Assembly: GCA_015179025.1 (NCBI GenBank) | Contig: WHUX01000049.1 | Coordinates: forward strand, 248,001 to 312,000 | From: Terfezia claveryi | Lineage: Eukaryota; Ascomycota; Pezizomycetes; Pezizales; Pezizaceae | Direction: 5' to 3' | DNA length: 64,000 nt | Notes under the pieces: generated by a model | The model's database searches: none | What the model was told of the DNA's origin: nothing | The model's input: the letters and a program-made list of their open reading frames with translations, nothing else | Translations under genes and position numbers: made by a program | Part shown: piece by piece, positions 33,309-45,324 of the stretch | Layout of the letters: each line of letters begins with the position of its first letter | Position numbering within the stretch: the first letter of the stretch is position 1

Positions 33309-34250
33309 ATGTCTGAACGTAAAGTCCTCCAGAAATAGTAAGCTCCGGATCCATCCCCCTCTCCATCCTACTATACTCACCGTACTAACTCCTCCCCCTC
33401 CCAAAACAGCTACCCACCGGAATTCGACCCCTCCAAAATCACCCGCCATAAAGGCCCCAAGCCTACCGGTCCCAAGCAACAAACTGTCCGCCTTATGACT
33501 CCCTTCTCCATGCGCTGTAACTCCTGCGGCGAATACATCTATAAAGGCCGGAAATTCAACGCTCGGAAAGAAAACTCGGGGGAAAAATACTTCAACATCT
33601 CCATTTTCCGGTTCTACATCCGATGTACCCAATGCTCTGCTGAAATCACCTTCAAGACTTCCCCCAAGCACATGGACTACGAATGTGAAAAGGGCGCAAC
33701 TAGGAATTTTGAGCCATGGAGGGAGGCGAAAGACCAGGAGGAAACTGAGGAGGAGAGGTTAACTAGGCTTGAGGAGGAAGAGAACGAAAGCGCGATGGCG
33801 AAGCTGGAAACGAAGACTTTGGATAGTAAGAGGGAGATGATGATTGCCGATGCATTGGACGAGATTAGGACCAGGAATGCTAGGATGGAGAGGAAGGATC
33901 ATGCGGATGTGTTAGAAACGCTACTGGAGGTGAGAGATGAGGAGGCGTTGAAGAGAGAGCAGGAGGAGCAGGAGATCGAGGAAGCGGCGAAGAAGGCGTT
34001 TTCGACGGAAGATGGCGAGTGGGTGAGGCGAGTAGTGGATGAGGAGACAGGTGGGTTGGGATTGGGGGGTTCATCGAGTTCGTCTGGGCCCGCGGCGGTG
34101 AAGTCGACGCCCGTAGCGAGCAGTAGTGTGGCGCTGGCCGATGGGTTCGAGGTTCCAGAGTTTAAGAGGATGGTCAAGAGAAAGAAGCCAGCGACCCCAG
34201 CCCTTCCGGGGCTCATCAAGAAGAAACAGAGGTTGCCTGGTATCGTTTGA
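33309..34250 (+). CDS. YJU2: Pre-mRNA splicing factor Yju2 (CCDC94/CWC16 family)
   Basis: Spliceosome component of the Prp19-associated complex, acting at the first transesterification. Exon 1 (33309 to about 33337) encodes MSERKVLQK. An intron (gtaagc to aaaacag) joins YYPPEFDPSKI, the family start motif. The zinc-binding core has CNSCGEYIY and RCTQCSAEI, with GRKFNARKE and KTSPKHMDYECEKGA following. A long acidic coiled coil and a basic end (KRMVKRKKP, IKKKQRLPG) complete about 310 residues. The YYPPEFDPSK start favours Yju2/CCDC94 over the paralogous Saf4/CCDC130. Confidence 0.93.
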
Positions 34251-34523
34251 GGAGAGGACCAAGGAGAGGGATGATTAGGAGTTGTGCTATGGATAGCCAA
34301 ATACCGTTTTGTGGCTTTATGGCGTTTGGAGTTTTACACTTTTGTTTCATGTTCTATATTTTACTTCTTGACTAACATAGCGAGCATCACATTGCATTCA
34401 CTCAGTCAAGGGAAAAACATGATGAGATTAGGCCCAATACAATACATAAACGAGATAAATTTCGAAAACGCCTGCATCGAGCGGTCAGTGAGCTCCACCT
34501 AAAAAAAAAAACCTACCACCATT
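34251..34523. other. Short convergent intergenic region YJU2 / GCP5
   Basis: 3' UTRs of two convergent genes, with an A tract at 34501-34510. Nothing else. Confidence 0.6.
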
Positions 34524-37500
34524 CTATTCCCACCCCTGGCCCCCACTACCATCATTACTCTCTAAACCTTCCGCCAAAACCTCCAAATGCGGCAAGACCC
34601 CTGCTCTACTTACTCCCTTTAGGCCATTCTTTAAAGTACCCAGCCACTCTTCCCATTCGAACTTCAACTCCCCCAATCTCTTCGCATGATAGCCCTCCAG
34701 CTCTTCCAGCGTCGTTGGTTTCTTTAATTTCCCATTATCATCTATCCCCTCCATAATAGAATCATTGTCTGTTTCCGATTCCCCTACCAATGTCTCCAAG
34801 TCCTCCTCCCCTTCTGATGACGATGAAGGAATTGATGGAGCAGTGCTATACCTCCGAGGACGTTTACCTGGGCGACGGTGAACAGGGGGCCGTGGTGGAG
34901 GGGGCATGAGGGCGCTTGCAGGAGGTGGTTTACGGGGCGGAGAAGCTGGAAAGAGGGGAACGCCGCCGTGGTGGTCGAGGTCGAGGTCGGAGTCGGAGTC
35001 ATACGGGCGCCGGAGATTTTTGCGGGCACCGGAAGAGGCGGGAAGGAGTGCGCTGGCAATGGTGTTTATGGAGCTGAGGTACTTAGTATGGGAATCTGCG
35101 AAGTCGACACAGATATCGAGGAGTGAGAGGATGGCGTTGTGGAAATTGGACATCTGTATGGTGGTTAGGCTCGACAATAGTCCAAGTTGGGGGTAGCGCA
35201 GAAAGGCCACGAGTAGGGCTGGCACTTACCCTATCACTCAGTAATGCCCTGTCTGTGATCTTCCCCACAAACGCATCATGTACGTTGACCATCTCGTCAA
35301 CATCCCTCGCTTTGCGCATGTTCTCGATCATCTCCTCCATATTTGGCTTCAGTACATGATATGTGACATACATCGTCACTAAATTCACGAACCACAATGC
35401 CCTTTGCCTCAGGTGAAAATACAGCTGCTCCACAAGAGTCCCTTTGCCCTTCCTCCCAGTGCCATACGTTCTAATACCGCCATCCTGTAGCCGAAGTTGC
35501 TCGACCACATATTTTCCCCTCCGAAGCTGTAGCAGCAGTATAAATACCACTTTGTATGTCTCCATAGATGACGGCTTAAGAATGTTCAGAAGAGGCCAGG
35601 GCAGAGCATACTCCAGAGCAATACCTGCCAGTTGCCTCACTGATCGACTCTTATCTTTACTCTCGTAGGTACTGGTCCTAGCAGGAGCGTCCGGCACTGT
35701 GACCCGCCTAACCCCAAGCCGCTTCGCATCCAGAAAATTCCATCCGCTGAATACACTCTGCACCAACTCCGTGAGCACGAACCTGTCGTTCCATAGATTA
35801 TTGCGGTCTCTCCTCCGAGCCCGCCCTCCGGCACTTCGCTTCCCTGTACCAGTGCCCACAGACACATTATCCAGCTTATCAAATATTGCAGTCGCTAAAG
35901 CGGATGATTGAGCCCCATCTGCACCAAAGTAGATGTGTTCCAATGCAGTAAGGGCCTTCCATAATCCACAATTAGTAAATAAAACATCCCTCAATTTTGA
36001 TGATACAGAATGATGCTTCTTCCTGGTCCACTCTGAAAATGCGGAAGAAAAGAGCTCATCAAATGGGGCTAACACTGCTTCATCGCCACGGCCATCATAA
36101 TAGACAGTGTTGAAGTCAAGCTCCGGCTGCCCGGATGTGGGAACTGGTGGAGTCTCGTAATTGATAAGCCGTTTGAGGAACACAACCGATTTACCCGTAG
36201 TTAATATTGTATTTGCGACTGACAGTACGAACCGAGGAGCTTTGAGGTTCCCATGCACATCCTTCAGAAGCATATACTGGTCATGCCAAATCGTACTCAG
36301 TGTTGGCTTCCCTGTGACTGTACTATCATCATCATCTTCTTCCTTGGAGCTTCTGATAAAGAAAGTTGTGTCCTGGGCGTGCACCTCCCCATACTCCATC
36401 CATTCACGTATGGGTCGCAGATATGTCTGCAAGCATTGGAAAAATATTTTCGCAATAAACTCAAAAGATTTGATACACTCGATACTTTGCAAATGGCATG
36501 CACTGTCAAAGAGGTGGTCGAGGTGCTCGGAGGAGTGGGCAGTAGAAATGAAAGAAGATTTAGATAGCGAGACCACGATGGAGGATAGGGTCATGTAGGG
36601 CTGGAGCGCCAGTTCGAGTGACTGCTGGAGCTGAAGTAGGGAAATGACTTGTGCTTTGCCCTCCCTTGTGACATATGTAGCCTCGTGCTCCACCAGTATC
36701 TGGTTCAGCACGCTCAAGCTCGCAGATAGAGCAGCCAGAAAGGATTGCCGGGATGGTATATCCTCCTTACGCTTCACGAACTCCCTTATCCTATTTATAG
36801 CCGTCCCCCGTTCCGAAAACCATATAAGGACAGAGATGAGCGCTTCTCTTGAGGCATGACGCATGGCAAACTTTTTCTTTAACTTATGCGTGTCTATCCA
36901 AACAATATAAGGATCTTTCCCCTCTGAGAGCGTTCTTCTGCCAACCTCGTAGAGGCTGCATGGGACACAGTTCAGCATGAATAGCGTTTCTCGGATAGCG
37001 TGGAGCTCAGAGACGAGCCAAAGGTCATCTACTGATACGAACAGTTAGCAGACCGCAGCCACTTAGAAATAAGGTCAAAGAGGATTACCATTGTCAATAG
37101 TAACTGAAGTATCGATCTGCCCTGGGAGAACTGTGGCCGGAACATACCAATACTGTGCACCCTTCAAGGTCTGAAGATGGCTCCAATCAACAGGTATTGT
37201 AATGTAGTCCATGGGCAATATCGCCTCTTCTTCCTCATCCTGAGAAAGGTCTATCAGACCGCGTCACAAATTCAAGAGGTGGCGTGTTCCTACCTGCATC
37301 TTTTTCCTTATGGTGACATTCTTCATTTGGTCCCCAACGTCTCCTTCCGTCTCCGATATTTCCGACCCATCGCAGACGGAGCTTAGTTCACTACCATTCT
37401 CTAAATCCATCGGGTCCCATATATCCCCGCCCTCGAGCGGTTCGTTCCCAATAATATCCGCCCATGTTAAATCCCTCGGGGGCTCAGGTGGCTTCAGAGC

Positions 37501-38100
37501 CTCGAGATCGCTCAGACGAGCAAATTCAACCGGCCTCCAAGAGAGATTGAGAATTAGCGAGAGCGTTTCTGCACTCCACTAGAAGCTCAAAAGTCCATCC
37601 AGGCGTTAGCTATATATACAGGTGGGGATGGACCTTACTCGCCTTGAAATTCGAGGCTTTTAGCTCTTCACGGCGTGAATGAAGAGCATCCGCTATGCTG
37701 TCCTTGCAGACTATGCTAAACCTCTCTTCCAGCCTATGCCAATGTATTAGTACCATTTGAAGGCCTTTTGTGGGATAACGTTGTGTACGCACTCATCCAA
37801 CCTCCGGTTGACCTCAAATGGATTTGTTCGCACGTAGTTGTGATTCTTGATGCTGCGCTGTGCAAATGCCTATTCAACCACCTCAGCTTAGCCCCCCTTG
37901 TGGCCATGGTAATCACAGGCTGCATTTCCATGGAGTGTACCTGGCAAAGCCCATAATTCTCGGTGTCTTTCTAGGAAGCAAACATTAGTGGCATAATTGG
38001 ACCTCGACTCCCAACGCAAATGTACCTCAGCTGTTATCCCCGTGACCGCAGTGATAAGCTGGCCAAGAAGCTGTTTGACCACCACCGGGGTAGCTGCCAT
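34524..38100 (-). CDS. Gamma-tubulin complex component, GCP5-like (Spc97/Spc98 family)
   Basis: Subunit of the gamma-tubulin ring complex that nucleates microtubules at spindle pole bodies. From ATG 38100 the first exon reads VVVKQLLGQLITAVTGI. Further small exons give SIKNHNYVRTNPFEVNRRL and RLEERFSIVCKDSIADAL, then DLTWADIIGNEPLEGGDIW, followed by DYITIPVDWSHLQ and DDLWLVSELHAIRETLFML. The long exon (about 37000-35240) has the GCP N-terminal grip motif YEVGRRTLSEGKDPYIVWI and the FFQCLQTYLRPIREWMEYGE helix. The grip2 region has DVLFTNCGLWKALTALEHIY, EYALPWPLLNILKPSSMETY and LRQRALWFVNLVTMYVTYHV. A last exon (35155-34524) has a Pro/Arg-rich linker between helices. About 1000 residues. GCP6 is the main alternative; GCP2/3/4 are unlikely. 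Confidence 0.85.
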
Positions 38101-38407
38101 AGCTGCTGCGACTTGCAATGAACTGGCAGGAGTAATCCGGAGTGGGGGGGTATTCGTTTCTCCTTGGTGCTGTCGGGCTCTTTGCGGCGATCGGGAGTTT
38201 CGCCGTCGATCCCTGTAGCAGCCCACTACATAACCGATAGCTGAAACCCCCCCCACCAATTGATTCATTCAACCACCAAGTCCCTGAATTGACATCATTA
38301 CGACTTCAATCAGCACTAGATCAGCCAGCAGAATGTAAATCCATCACCAGCAGCAGCTGCACGGAAAGCACCCTCCTCGGCGTGAACCACCATAGGGCTA
38401 CCCAGCT
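38101..38407. other. Divergent promoter GCP5 / KTR
   Basis: About 300 bp between two opposite gene starts. No other feature. Confidence 0.6.
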
Positions 38408-39820
38408 ATGCGCCTACTCCATGGCAAAATCTCCACTCGGATACTCTACCTCACATTCACCTTCGTGTTCATTAGCTCACTTCTTTCACTTGCATTTCTC
38501 ACCCGCCGTTCCAAGTATGATGGACCCCCGCCTCCATTCCAGCGTCCAACAGGAACAAACTCCCTCAAAGGCATCGACCCGCTTCTCTACAACTCCGGCC
38601 CTCCTTCTGGCAAGCTCTGGTACCCCCGGGAGCGGGCGCTGGCCAATGCCACTCTCCTCGCTCTAGTACGTAACTCTGAGGCCGATGCCATGGTACAATC
38701 TATGCTAGACCTTGAGCGAGTATTCAATTTAAATTTCAACTTTCCATGGACGTTCTTGAACAATGTTCCTTTTGACGAAGAGTTTAAGCGGAAGACGAGA
38801 GCTGCTACGAAAGCAGATATATTTTATGGTTAGGGTGAAACCGTCCCCATATTGTCAACAAACTGGAAGACTTTAGATGAAAGTAACTGGGATTCCTTGA
38901 GCAGAGCTGATCCCTCCCGAACATTGGGCCGTCCCTTCACATATCGACCCTGAGGTCCTTAATGCATCTATGCATCGTCTCGAGGACCTTGGTGTCCAGT
39001 ACTCAACAACTCTATCTTACCATCAAATGTGCCGCTTCAATTCTGGCATGTTCCCCTTCCACCCTGCTCTGCTGAAATACAAGTACTACTGGCGAGTGGA
39101 ACCGAATGTCCACTTTTACTGTGACTTACCCTATGATCCGTTCCATTTCCTTGCCGATCGCGACCTTTATATACGGTTTCGTCATTGCACTCTACGATGC
39201 TCCTGCCTCGGTTGCCTCCCTATGGCCGGAGGTGCTACGCTTCCTTGCTTCTTATACCCCAGGCAAAGGTAACAGAGCCAAAATCACGAACCCGGCTGAA
39301 TCTAAGGAACCTCAAAGCACCTGCCCAAGCACCCCTTATTAACCCTAATGCTGCTGTTGGCTTCCTCACTGACTCCAACTACCGCCCCCTCCACACGCTC
39401 AAGGCCTCTGGTTACTCCACTTGCCACTTCTGGTCGAATTTTGAAATCGGCGACATGGACTTCTTCAGGTCCCCTCTCTACCAAGCATACTTCCGCCACC
39501 TCGACCAATCCGGGGGGTTCTTCTATGAGCGTTGGGGTGATGCTCCAGTCCATTCAATTGCCTTGAGTTTATTTGCAGATAAGAAGGGAATTCACTGGTT
39601 TAGAGATATTGCATACGAACATATTCCCTATTTCAATTGTCCAAGGGTGGATAGTTCCGGAGCTGTATGTGGTGGAAATGGGGGCGCGAAGATCAGGGAT
39701 AGGGAGGGGATGGAGGTGGGGGAGGGCAGGTGTCAGGCTGGGAGGTTTACCAATGGGGATAAAACGTTGGAAGAGGAGGATTGTAGAGCGAACTGGTTTC
39801 ATTACTCAGGGATAGACTGA
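38408..39820 (+). CDS. KTR/KRE2-family alpha-1,2-mannosyltransferase (GT15), probable frameshift
   Basis: Golgi type II membrane enzyme that extends O- and N-linked mannose chains, needed for cell wall glycoproteins. Exons: 38408-38828, 38905-39268 and 39330-39820. A short cytosolic tail precedes the anchor ILYLTFTFVFISSLLSLAF. Conserved blocks include NATLLALVRNSEADAMVQSM, FNFPWTFLNNVPFDEEF, PPEHWAVPSHIDPE, YYWRVEPNVHFYCDLPYDPF, YGFVIALYDAP, GYSTCHFWSNFEIGDMDFF and GGFFYERWGDAPVHSIAL. The glutamate in SNFEI corresponds to the proposed Kre2 nucleophile. Between DPFHFLADRD and YGFVIALYDAP (39150-39173) the frame changes by one base with no room for an intron, so this copy has a frameshift or a sequence error. 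The order of motifs suggests a KTR4-like member. Confidence 0.82.
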
Positions 39821-40833
39821 GGATAAGCAGGAAGAATTGTTTTGTGGCTGAGAAACATTATCGGGCCTAAGATATTCTGCAAATTGTTTCCCCCATGTTT
39901 AACTGTATTTGTGCGTTTCCCTACACAATAATAAGTATAGAAGTTGGACTTTATTTAAACTATTTAGTAGGTTTACATACCCCCGGCACAGGGGAGCGAT
40001 ATGTGGCGGATGTACAGTTCTCTACAATTGACCGTGCAAATCAAACTCGAGATCACGTGATTTATATGTATGTGAATGGGCAAGGCTGTAGGTCGCCTCA
40101 CCCCTCCCCCTCCCCCCTTTCCTTTTTCATATATAATATATATCCGACCATCGGCCCCGAGAACTTGCAGGGATCTATCCCGCGATGGAGGGAAATAATC
40201 CTCCTCCTCAGAAAAAAAAAAAAAAAAAAAAAAGAGGAACACGTTTTTTTTGAAACAATCGCAGCAAACAAATGTCCCTTGGCCGATTGTATCCATTTTG
40301 ATTGTATGTTGAGGGTATTAACATTATTGCGTTTAGGTTATGATAACGACGCATAGTAAACCATTGCCCCTTGGGGCCTTCCCCTGTCCTCATCTATATG
40401 TATAGCCCTGACATCAACTTCAGGAAACAAGAAAAGGGCTAAGTATGCGGAATTAAAGAACTTCAGAAGCCAAATGAACAAAAAATACAAAGCTTTATAC
40501 AAGAACCCAGAATCAAAGTAAAAATTGTAAACCCAATTATGAGCCAAACCGAACACACCAAGAACCCCAACCGACCCTCACAGCCCCATATATAGTTCGC
40601 CAAGGCACATCAATTAAGGTCGTTAACTGTGTATTTCCAACCCATCTCCCAGTCTATGGTGATTGAGCCATATGACGATGATGTTGATGATAATGGAAAT
40701 ATTGGAAGAAGCCTGATCCTCCAAAATCTCTCGCTGATACCATTTCTCCGAGATATCCCAGTTCAAGTCGATCCACACTGAAATTTCCACTCATTCCCAC
40801 CTTACTGCGCCTACCTACATGGAACGTGACAAA
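39821..40833. other. Convergent intergenic KTR / ELO
   Basis: About 1 kb of 3' flanks. Holds an A tract (40210-40232) and pyrimidine runs. The open frames are short or made by the A tract. No gene. Confidence 0.6.
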
Positions 40834-41995
40834 TTACTCTTTTTGTGACCTAGGAGCACTTCCATTGGCCTTGACAGTGTGTCCATTTTTGATGCTGTCC
40901 AAAGCGTCTTGGGTGAACTTGGGGTCAATGGCAATGTCTCCGTTCTGGACAGCCCTCTTAGCGGCAGATCTGCCACTCTTCCTGTAGGTGGCAAAGTAGA
41001 AGCTGATGAAGAGAAGGAGATAGCTGGAGAGGATACCACATCCGGAAATGGCGGCAAACTCTTCGCCAGCGCATTGACCGTAATTTGGTAGTGTAGGCAT
41101 GTAGGTGGAGCTAAAGTAGGTGTAGGCAGCGAAATAGACGAAGCCGAGGTCGACCACAAATTGAGTGATCTGAAGTCTGGTGATCCACTGCTTCCACCAG
41201 ACCTGGATACCACGAGCAGACTGGAAGTAGTACCAGTACATAACGACGTGAACAATGAGGTTAAGAGTGATTGGAACCCAGGACTAGGGACGTTAGAGAT
41301 GGTTGCGGAAATGTTCGGGAAAGGCTACTTACAACTGCAGTGCTTCCCACAAGCTGGGTATAGCACAATAACGCAGTGGCACCATGGTGGTAGCAGTGAA
41401 GGAAAGCTGGTTGACCCGTTAGAACACTCTCGAACGCGAAATTGTAGAGAAGGATACGTACTGAGAGGCTTCTTTTTCAGGAACAAGAAAACAGTATCCA
41501 AGAGCTCAACATATTTAGTGAGATAGTTCAACTAGTGAAACGTCTGTTAGAAGGTCCCCCATAACCGTTTGCCCAGGCGAGTTATCAACGTACGTAATAA
41601 AGGACGAGCAATGGCTGAGTCCATCCACCCTCCCTGTTGCAGATACCGTAGAAAATGCCATGATTCCAAAGCGTAGGGAGTAGCTGCTCAATGAACAAAG
41701 CCAACAAGGCTCCGGATAGGGCTGTTAGTAAAAGGTTGTGAATCTGGAACAGCAGCCGTAACTTGACTGGGTTGTAGCTCCTCATCACTTCGCGGCCACC
41801 GAAAATAACCGCATAATATGTTATGATTATGGCCAAGGAAGTCTTGAGTGTAGATATCGGGGTGACACCCTGCTCAAACTTAAAGTCCATTGCTGAATAG
41901 CCCAGGGCCTTCGTCCAGGCGGCGTCGAATAAGGGCCATAGATGGACACCGAAAGGCCTGTCAATTGACGGTATTTGAATTTGCAACACACCCAT
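40834..41995 (-). CDS. Fatty acid elongase (ELO family, Elo2/Elo3-like)
   Basis: ER condensing enzyme (3-ketoacyl-CoA synthase) that elongates long-chain fatty acids for sphingolipids. Start ATG 41995. Exon 1 ends LLVLYY and an intron (gtacgt to cactag) joins [19 protein letters not shown] second intron joins KKKPL to [15 protein letters not shown], which contains the diagnostic histidine box HCYHH. A third joins VGSTAV to [20 protein letters not shown]. Then come [19 protein letters not shown] and about seven hydrophobic segments in all. The C-terminus is hydrophilic and ends RSQKE, without an obvious dilysine retention signal. About 345 residues, normal for fungal ELO proteins. Chain-length specificity cannot be told. 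Confidence 0.92.
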
Positions 41996-43767
41996 TACTG
42001 ATTATGTGTCGTGTTACGCGCAGAGGCAGAGCAGTGAAGTCAGTAATGTCAAAAAGTTGGTTCACAGATGACCAGGTGAGAGAAAAGCGAAAAGGAGCGA
42101 GAGTAAGCAAGCAGAATGCGAAACCGAGAGTCAGTGATCCGCAATTATTAAAGTTATCTTTTGATTATTAAAGTTGAAACTGGGAACGCAGAGAAGGTAT
42201 AACTATTTCTATTAGAGGCGGATAAGCTGATTCACTGGGGAAGAATGAGAGAAAGACGGGAGTGTCGTAGACGGCCGGGAGCGGGGGGGGGGGGAAGCGT
42301 TCCTCTTTAAAAGTTCGTGTTGTTCAACTAACTGGTGGACTGCTCGGAAAGGAATAGGGGGGATCAGCAACACAAAACACGTACGGGGCCCACACAAGCT
42401 CTGCTGCGATGGCCTCGTGCTCACCAGCTTAACTTAAGTACTGACTTTTCCCGGCACTAATATAGGTACCCAGGCTGGAAATCGGTAATTTCCAAGCATC
42501 GCACAGCTAAACAAAAATTCAACCTTGCCTTCTTTTTCTCTCTGCTTAACTTGATCGAGATTGGACCCAGCGGTGGGTGTGACTTCCAGGGGTCACGGAA
42601 TACGGAATACCTACGCAACTTTTCTTTCTGACCAGTTGTGTAAGAAACTTATGTGCCCTCATTGAAATGGCATGTGAGAGCGATGAGCTCAAGGGTGTGC
42701 GTGCAGGCCAAGCAGCAAAGTAAACTGCCCTTACTACCGTAGATGATGGCAGACTTCAGTCCGGCCCAGTTATTGGAGATGAGATTCCGATGAGGGTGAT
42801 GATGGGGGGGATGCTTAGGTAGTCTGGCACGCTATAGGTAACTACTTAATCCATATACCCTTAGGTATAAATGTAGTACTGTACTAAGTAACCTTGTTGG
42901 ACGCACTAGTTATCAGATAATGGGTACCTAATAATAATATCTAATAATCGGAGTCGGCACTGGGGTGTAAACAGCTTCGGCATCCCGACTCCGACTCCCG
43001 ACTCCCGACTCCCAACCCCCGACTCCCGACTCCCGACTCCAGCTTTCCAGCTTCCAGATTCTCGCTTCTCAGCCGGTGGCAATGTCTGTGCTCATACCAT
43101 TACATACATAAGTCCATTTCGATAGTCGATAAAGGCAACATCACGTCACGTCTGCTTCAGTCCAAGCCCATTTGACAGTTCGAGCTCAATCGTCACCTCA
43201 GCAGTGCAGGCGGTGGCACAGACACGGCAGACAACAATTGTGACAGTCCCAGGGCCGGGAGTCAGCCCCTTTCAATCGGCCACTAGGCCGGGCAAGCACC
43301 ATGTGTGATCGCCCACTCGTAGGAAGGTACTACTCGCTCCTTATTCGCCCAGGCACGGAGTTACCAGCACCCCATAAATTTCCGTTCCTTTTCCCTTTGT
43401 CTTACAGATCTGTATTCCGCAATCTTTCACCCATAATCGAAGTTCATCGAGATCTATCCCATTTGTTTCGTTTGATGTAACCCGCTATACCCGTATACAA
43501 GTGTTCGACAAGCCCAGCGCCTGTTTATGCATCGCAATGTACGCCCAAACCCACAAATCGCCTAGCGCACCCCATCATTTCTCACTTCGACCGAGTCGCC
43601 TGCAAAGGCAACCACCACCGCAATCGTCATCACCAACTTCAAGCCCGTGTAGCCGCACACACACGCCCCCCTCCCTCTTGTCAATTGGTCTCACCCCGCG
43701 TTTTCCACCGCTCCCCCCCCCCCAAACCCCTTCCTCTATCAATTTCACATAGCCCCCACCAATTGCA
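41996..43767. other. Divergent intergenic region ELO / COX6
   Basis: About 1.8 kb between two gene starts on opposite strands. Contains a CCCGACT tandem array (42984-43040) and a pyrimidine-rich stretch just before COX6. No coding region supported. Confidence 0.6.
42984..43040. repeat. 7-bp tandem repeat (CCCGACT)
   Basis: About eight units, mostly exact with one degenerate CCCAACC. Non-coding, in the shared upstream region of ELO and COX6. Confidence 0.85.
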
Positions 43768-44819
43768 ATGGCACCTACAATCTTCCGTGTCTCCAGGCAG
43801 CTCCTTCGCCAGGCACCGAGGCTCACACGACCAGCCCTCCCACTATCAAGAGTGATTGCACCCGCTATCAGGGCGTACTCTGCTGATGCCCATGAGGAAT
43901 CTTTTGAGGAGTTCACGGCTAGGTGGGTTTACCGAGGGGAGATTCTTTGAGGGCTTTTTTCTGAACTTTTCTTATTTTCGAATCTGATGACTGGGTGGTG
44001 GCATTTTCGGGGACGAGAGGGACGGGTATCAGCGACCTCATACCCTGATATGTTACCTCTGTATCAGTGGGCTAGTCGTTTTGTTATTATCACACCTTCG
44101 GTGGTATATACGGATGGGCCCGTTATTGCCTTATCGACCATCACTATGCTTCATAGCCAACCCTGTCAGTTTGATTGTCGGATATACACATATACTAACA
44201 AAGATCCACAAGGTATGAGAAGGAATTCGATGCTGTGAACGACGTCTTTGAGCTTCAGGTACATTGCCTCCTCATCTCTCCCCCAGGGGGAACATCGGCA
44301 CTCACCGGCTAACTCGCACCCTAGCGGAACCTTAACAACGCTTTCGCCTACGATTTGGTCCCAGCTCCCTCCGTCATCGTGGCCGCCCTCCGTGCTGCCC
44401 GACGTGTGAACGACTTCCCAACTGCCGTCCGTGTTTTCGAGGGTACATATCCCCTCTTGCACTCCGCATTTCCGAATCTGCCCTTACCCTCTCCTGCCAT
44501 AAGCCCCGGAGATCTTCCATTATTTTCATATTTCGCAGCCCTAGAGCAATCCTCGTATTATCCTCACCCTTCCCACATTCTATATTCCCCTCCCAATATC
44601 CCCCGCCATAGCGTAGATCTTCTCCTCCTCCACCCCATTACCATTCAATCCCCTTCTGTTCACCTCCAAAACCCGCACTAACCGCCTACACTCTGCGCAG
44701 GAATCAAAGCCAAAGTCGAAAACCCCGGCCAATACCAACAATACCTCGACGAGCTCAAGCCCCTCCGTGAGGAACTTGGTATCACCCTCAAGGAGGACCT
44801 GTACCCCGAACTTCCATAA
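43768..44819 (+). CDS. COX6: Cytochrome c oxidase subunit 6 (COX Va homolog)
   Basis: Nuclear-encoded matrix-side subunit of respiratory complex IV. Exons 43768-43922, 44213-44258, 44325-44442 and 44701-44819. Exon 1 encodes a basic, Arg-rich mitochondrial presequence (FRVSRQLLRQAPRL) followed by EESFEEFTAR. Splicing then gives YEKEFDAVNDVFELQ, RNLNNAFAYDLVPAPSVIV, RAARRVNDFPTAVRVFEG and IKAKVENPGQYQQYLDELKP, all strongly conserved in this family. Stop TAA 44817-44819. Intron 1 is about 290 nt, unusually long beside its neighbours. About 145 residues, as expected. Confidence 0.95.
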
Positions 44820-45324
44820 ATCGACCACCATGAATCATAGGCACGGGCCGTAGATCAACACCATATATAGCGTGTCCTCTTTTGGAGTTGGGGATAAAGG
44901 AGTGTTGTGGCATACCGGTGGCGAGGAAGTGGGAATGAATGGATTGTACAGGAAGTTGAGTGAGAGTGAGAAAGGGATGGAATTGGACCAGTGTGTTATT
45001 TGTTGAAATTTATTATCAGGATTTTTTTCTTGCATCGGTTTTTACGGGCATGCGAGGGGGGGGAGTGGAGGTAATAGAATGAGTAGAGTGGCTTTTGCGT
45101 GTGATGTACATGTATGTTTGATTTCCGCCAAATGTGCAATGCTGCGCTTTGCTTGTTTGCAATACTTATGAAAAGAAATATCGCAAACTGCCAGAAATGT
45201 TATATTTCTTTGGCAAAAACACCGAAAAAAAAACCCAAACTGGAAAGAAATCAGCTTTATCGTTCCATCCCAAAGTCAGGACCATTATCGTACACTCCCC
45301 CCTTCCCTCTAACTTTCCGTCCCC
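44820..45324. other. Convergent intergenic COX6 / MCY1
   Basis: 3' flanks of two convergent genes, with A-rich and G-rich runs. No gene. Confidence 0.6.

Noticed and set aside
39268..39330. Second frameshift in the KTR gene
   Set aside because: The frame change here is explained by a 61-nt GT..AG intron that rejoins TPGK to APLINPN.
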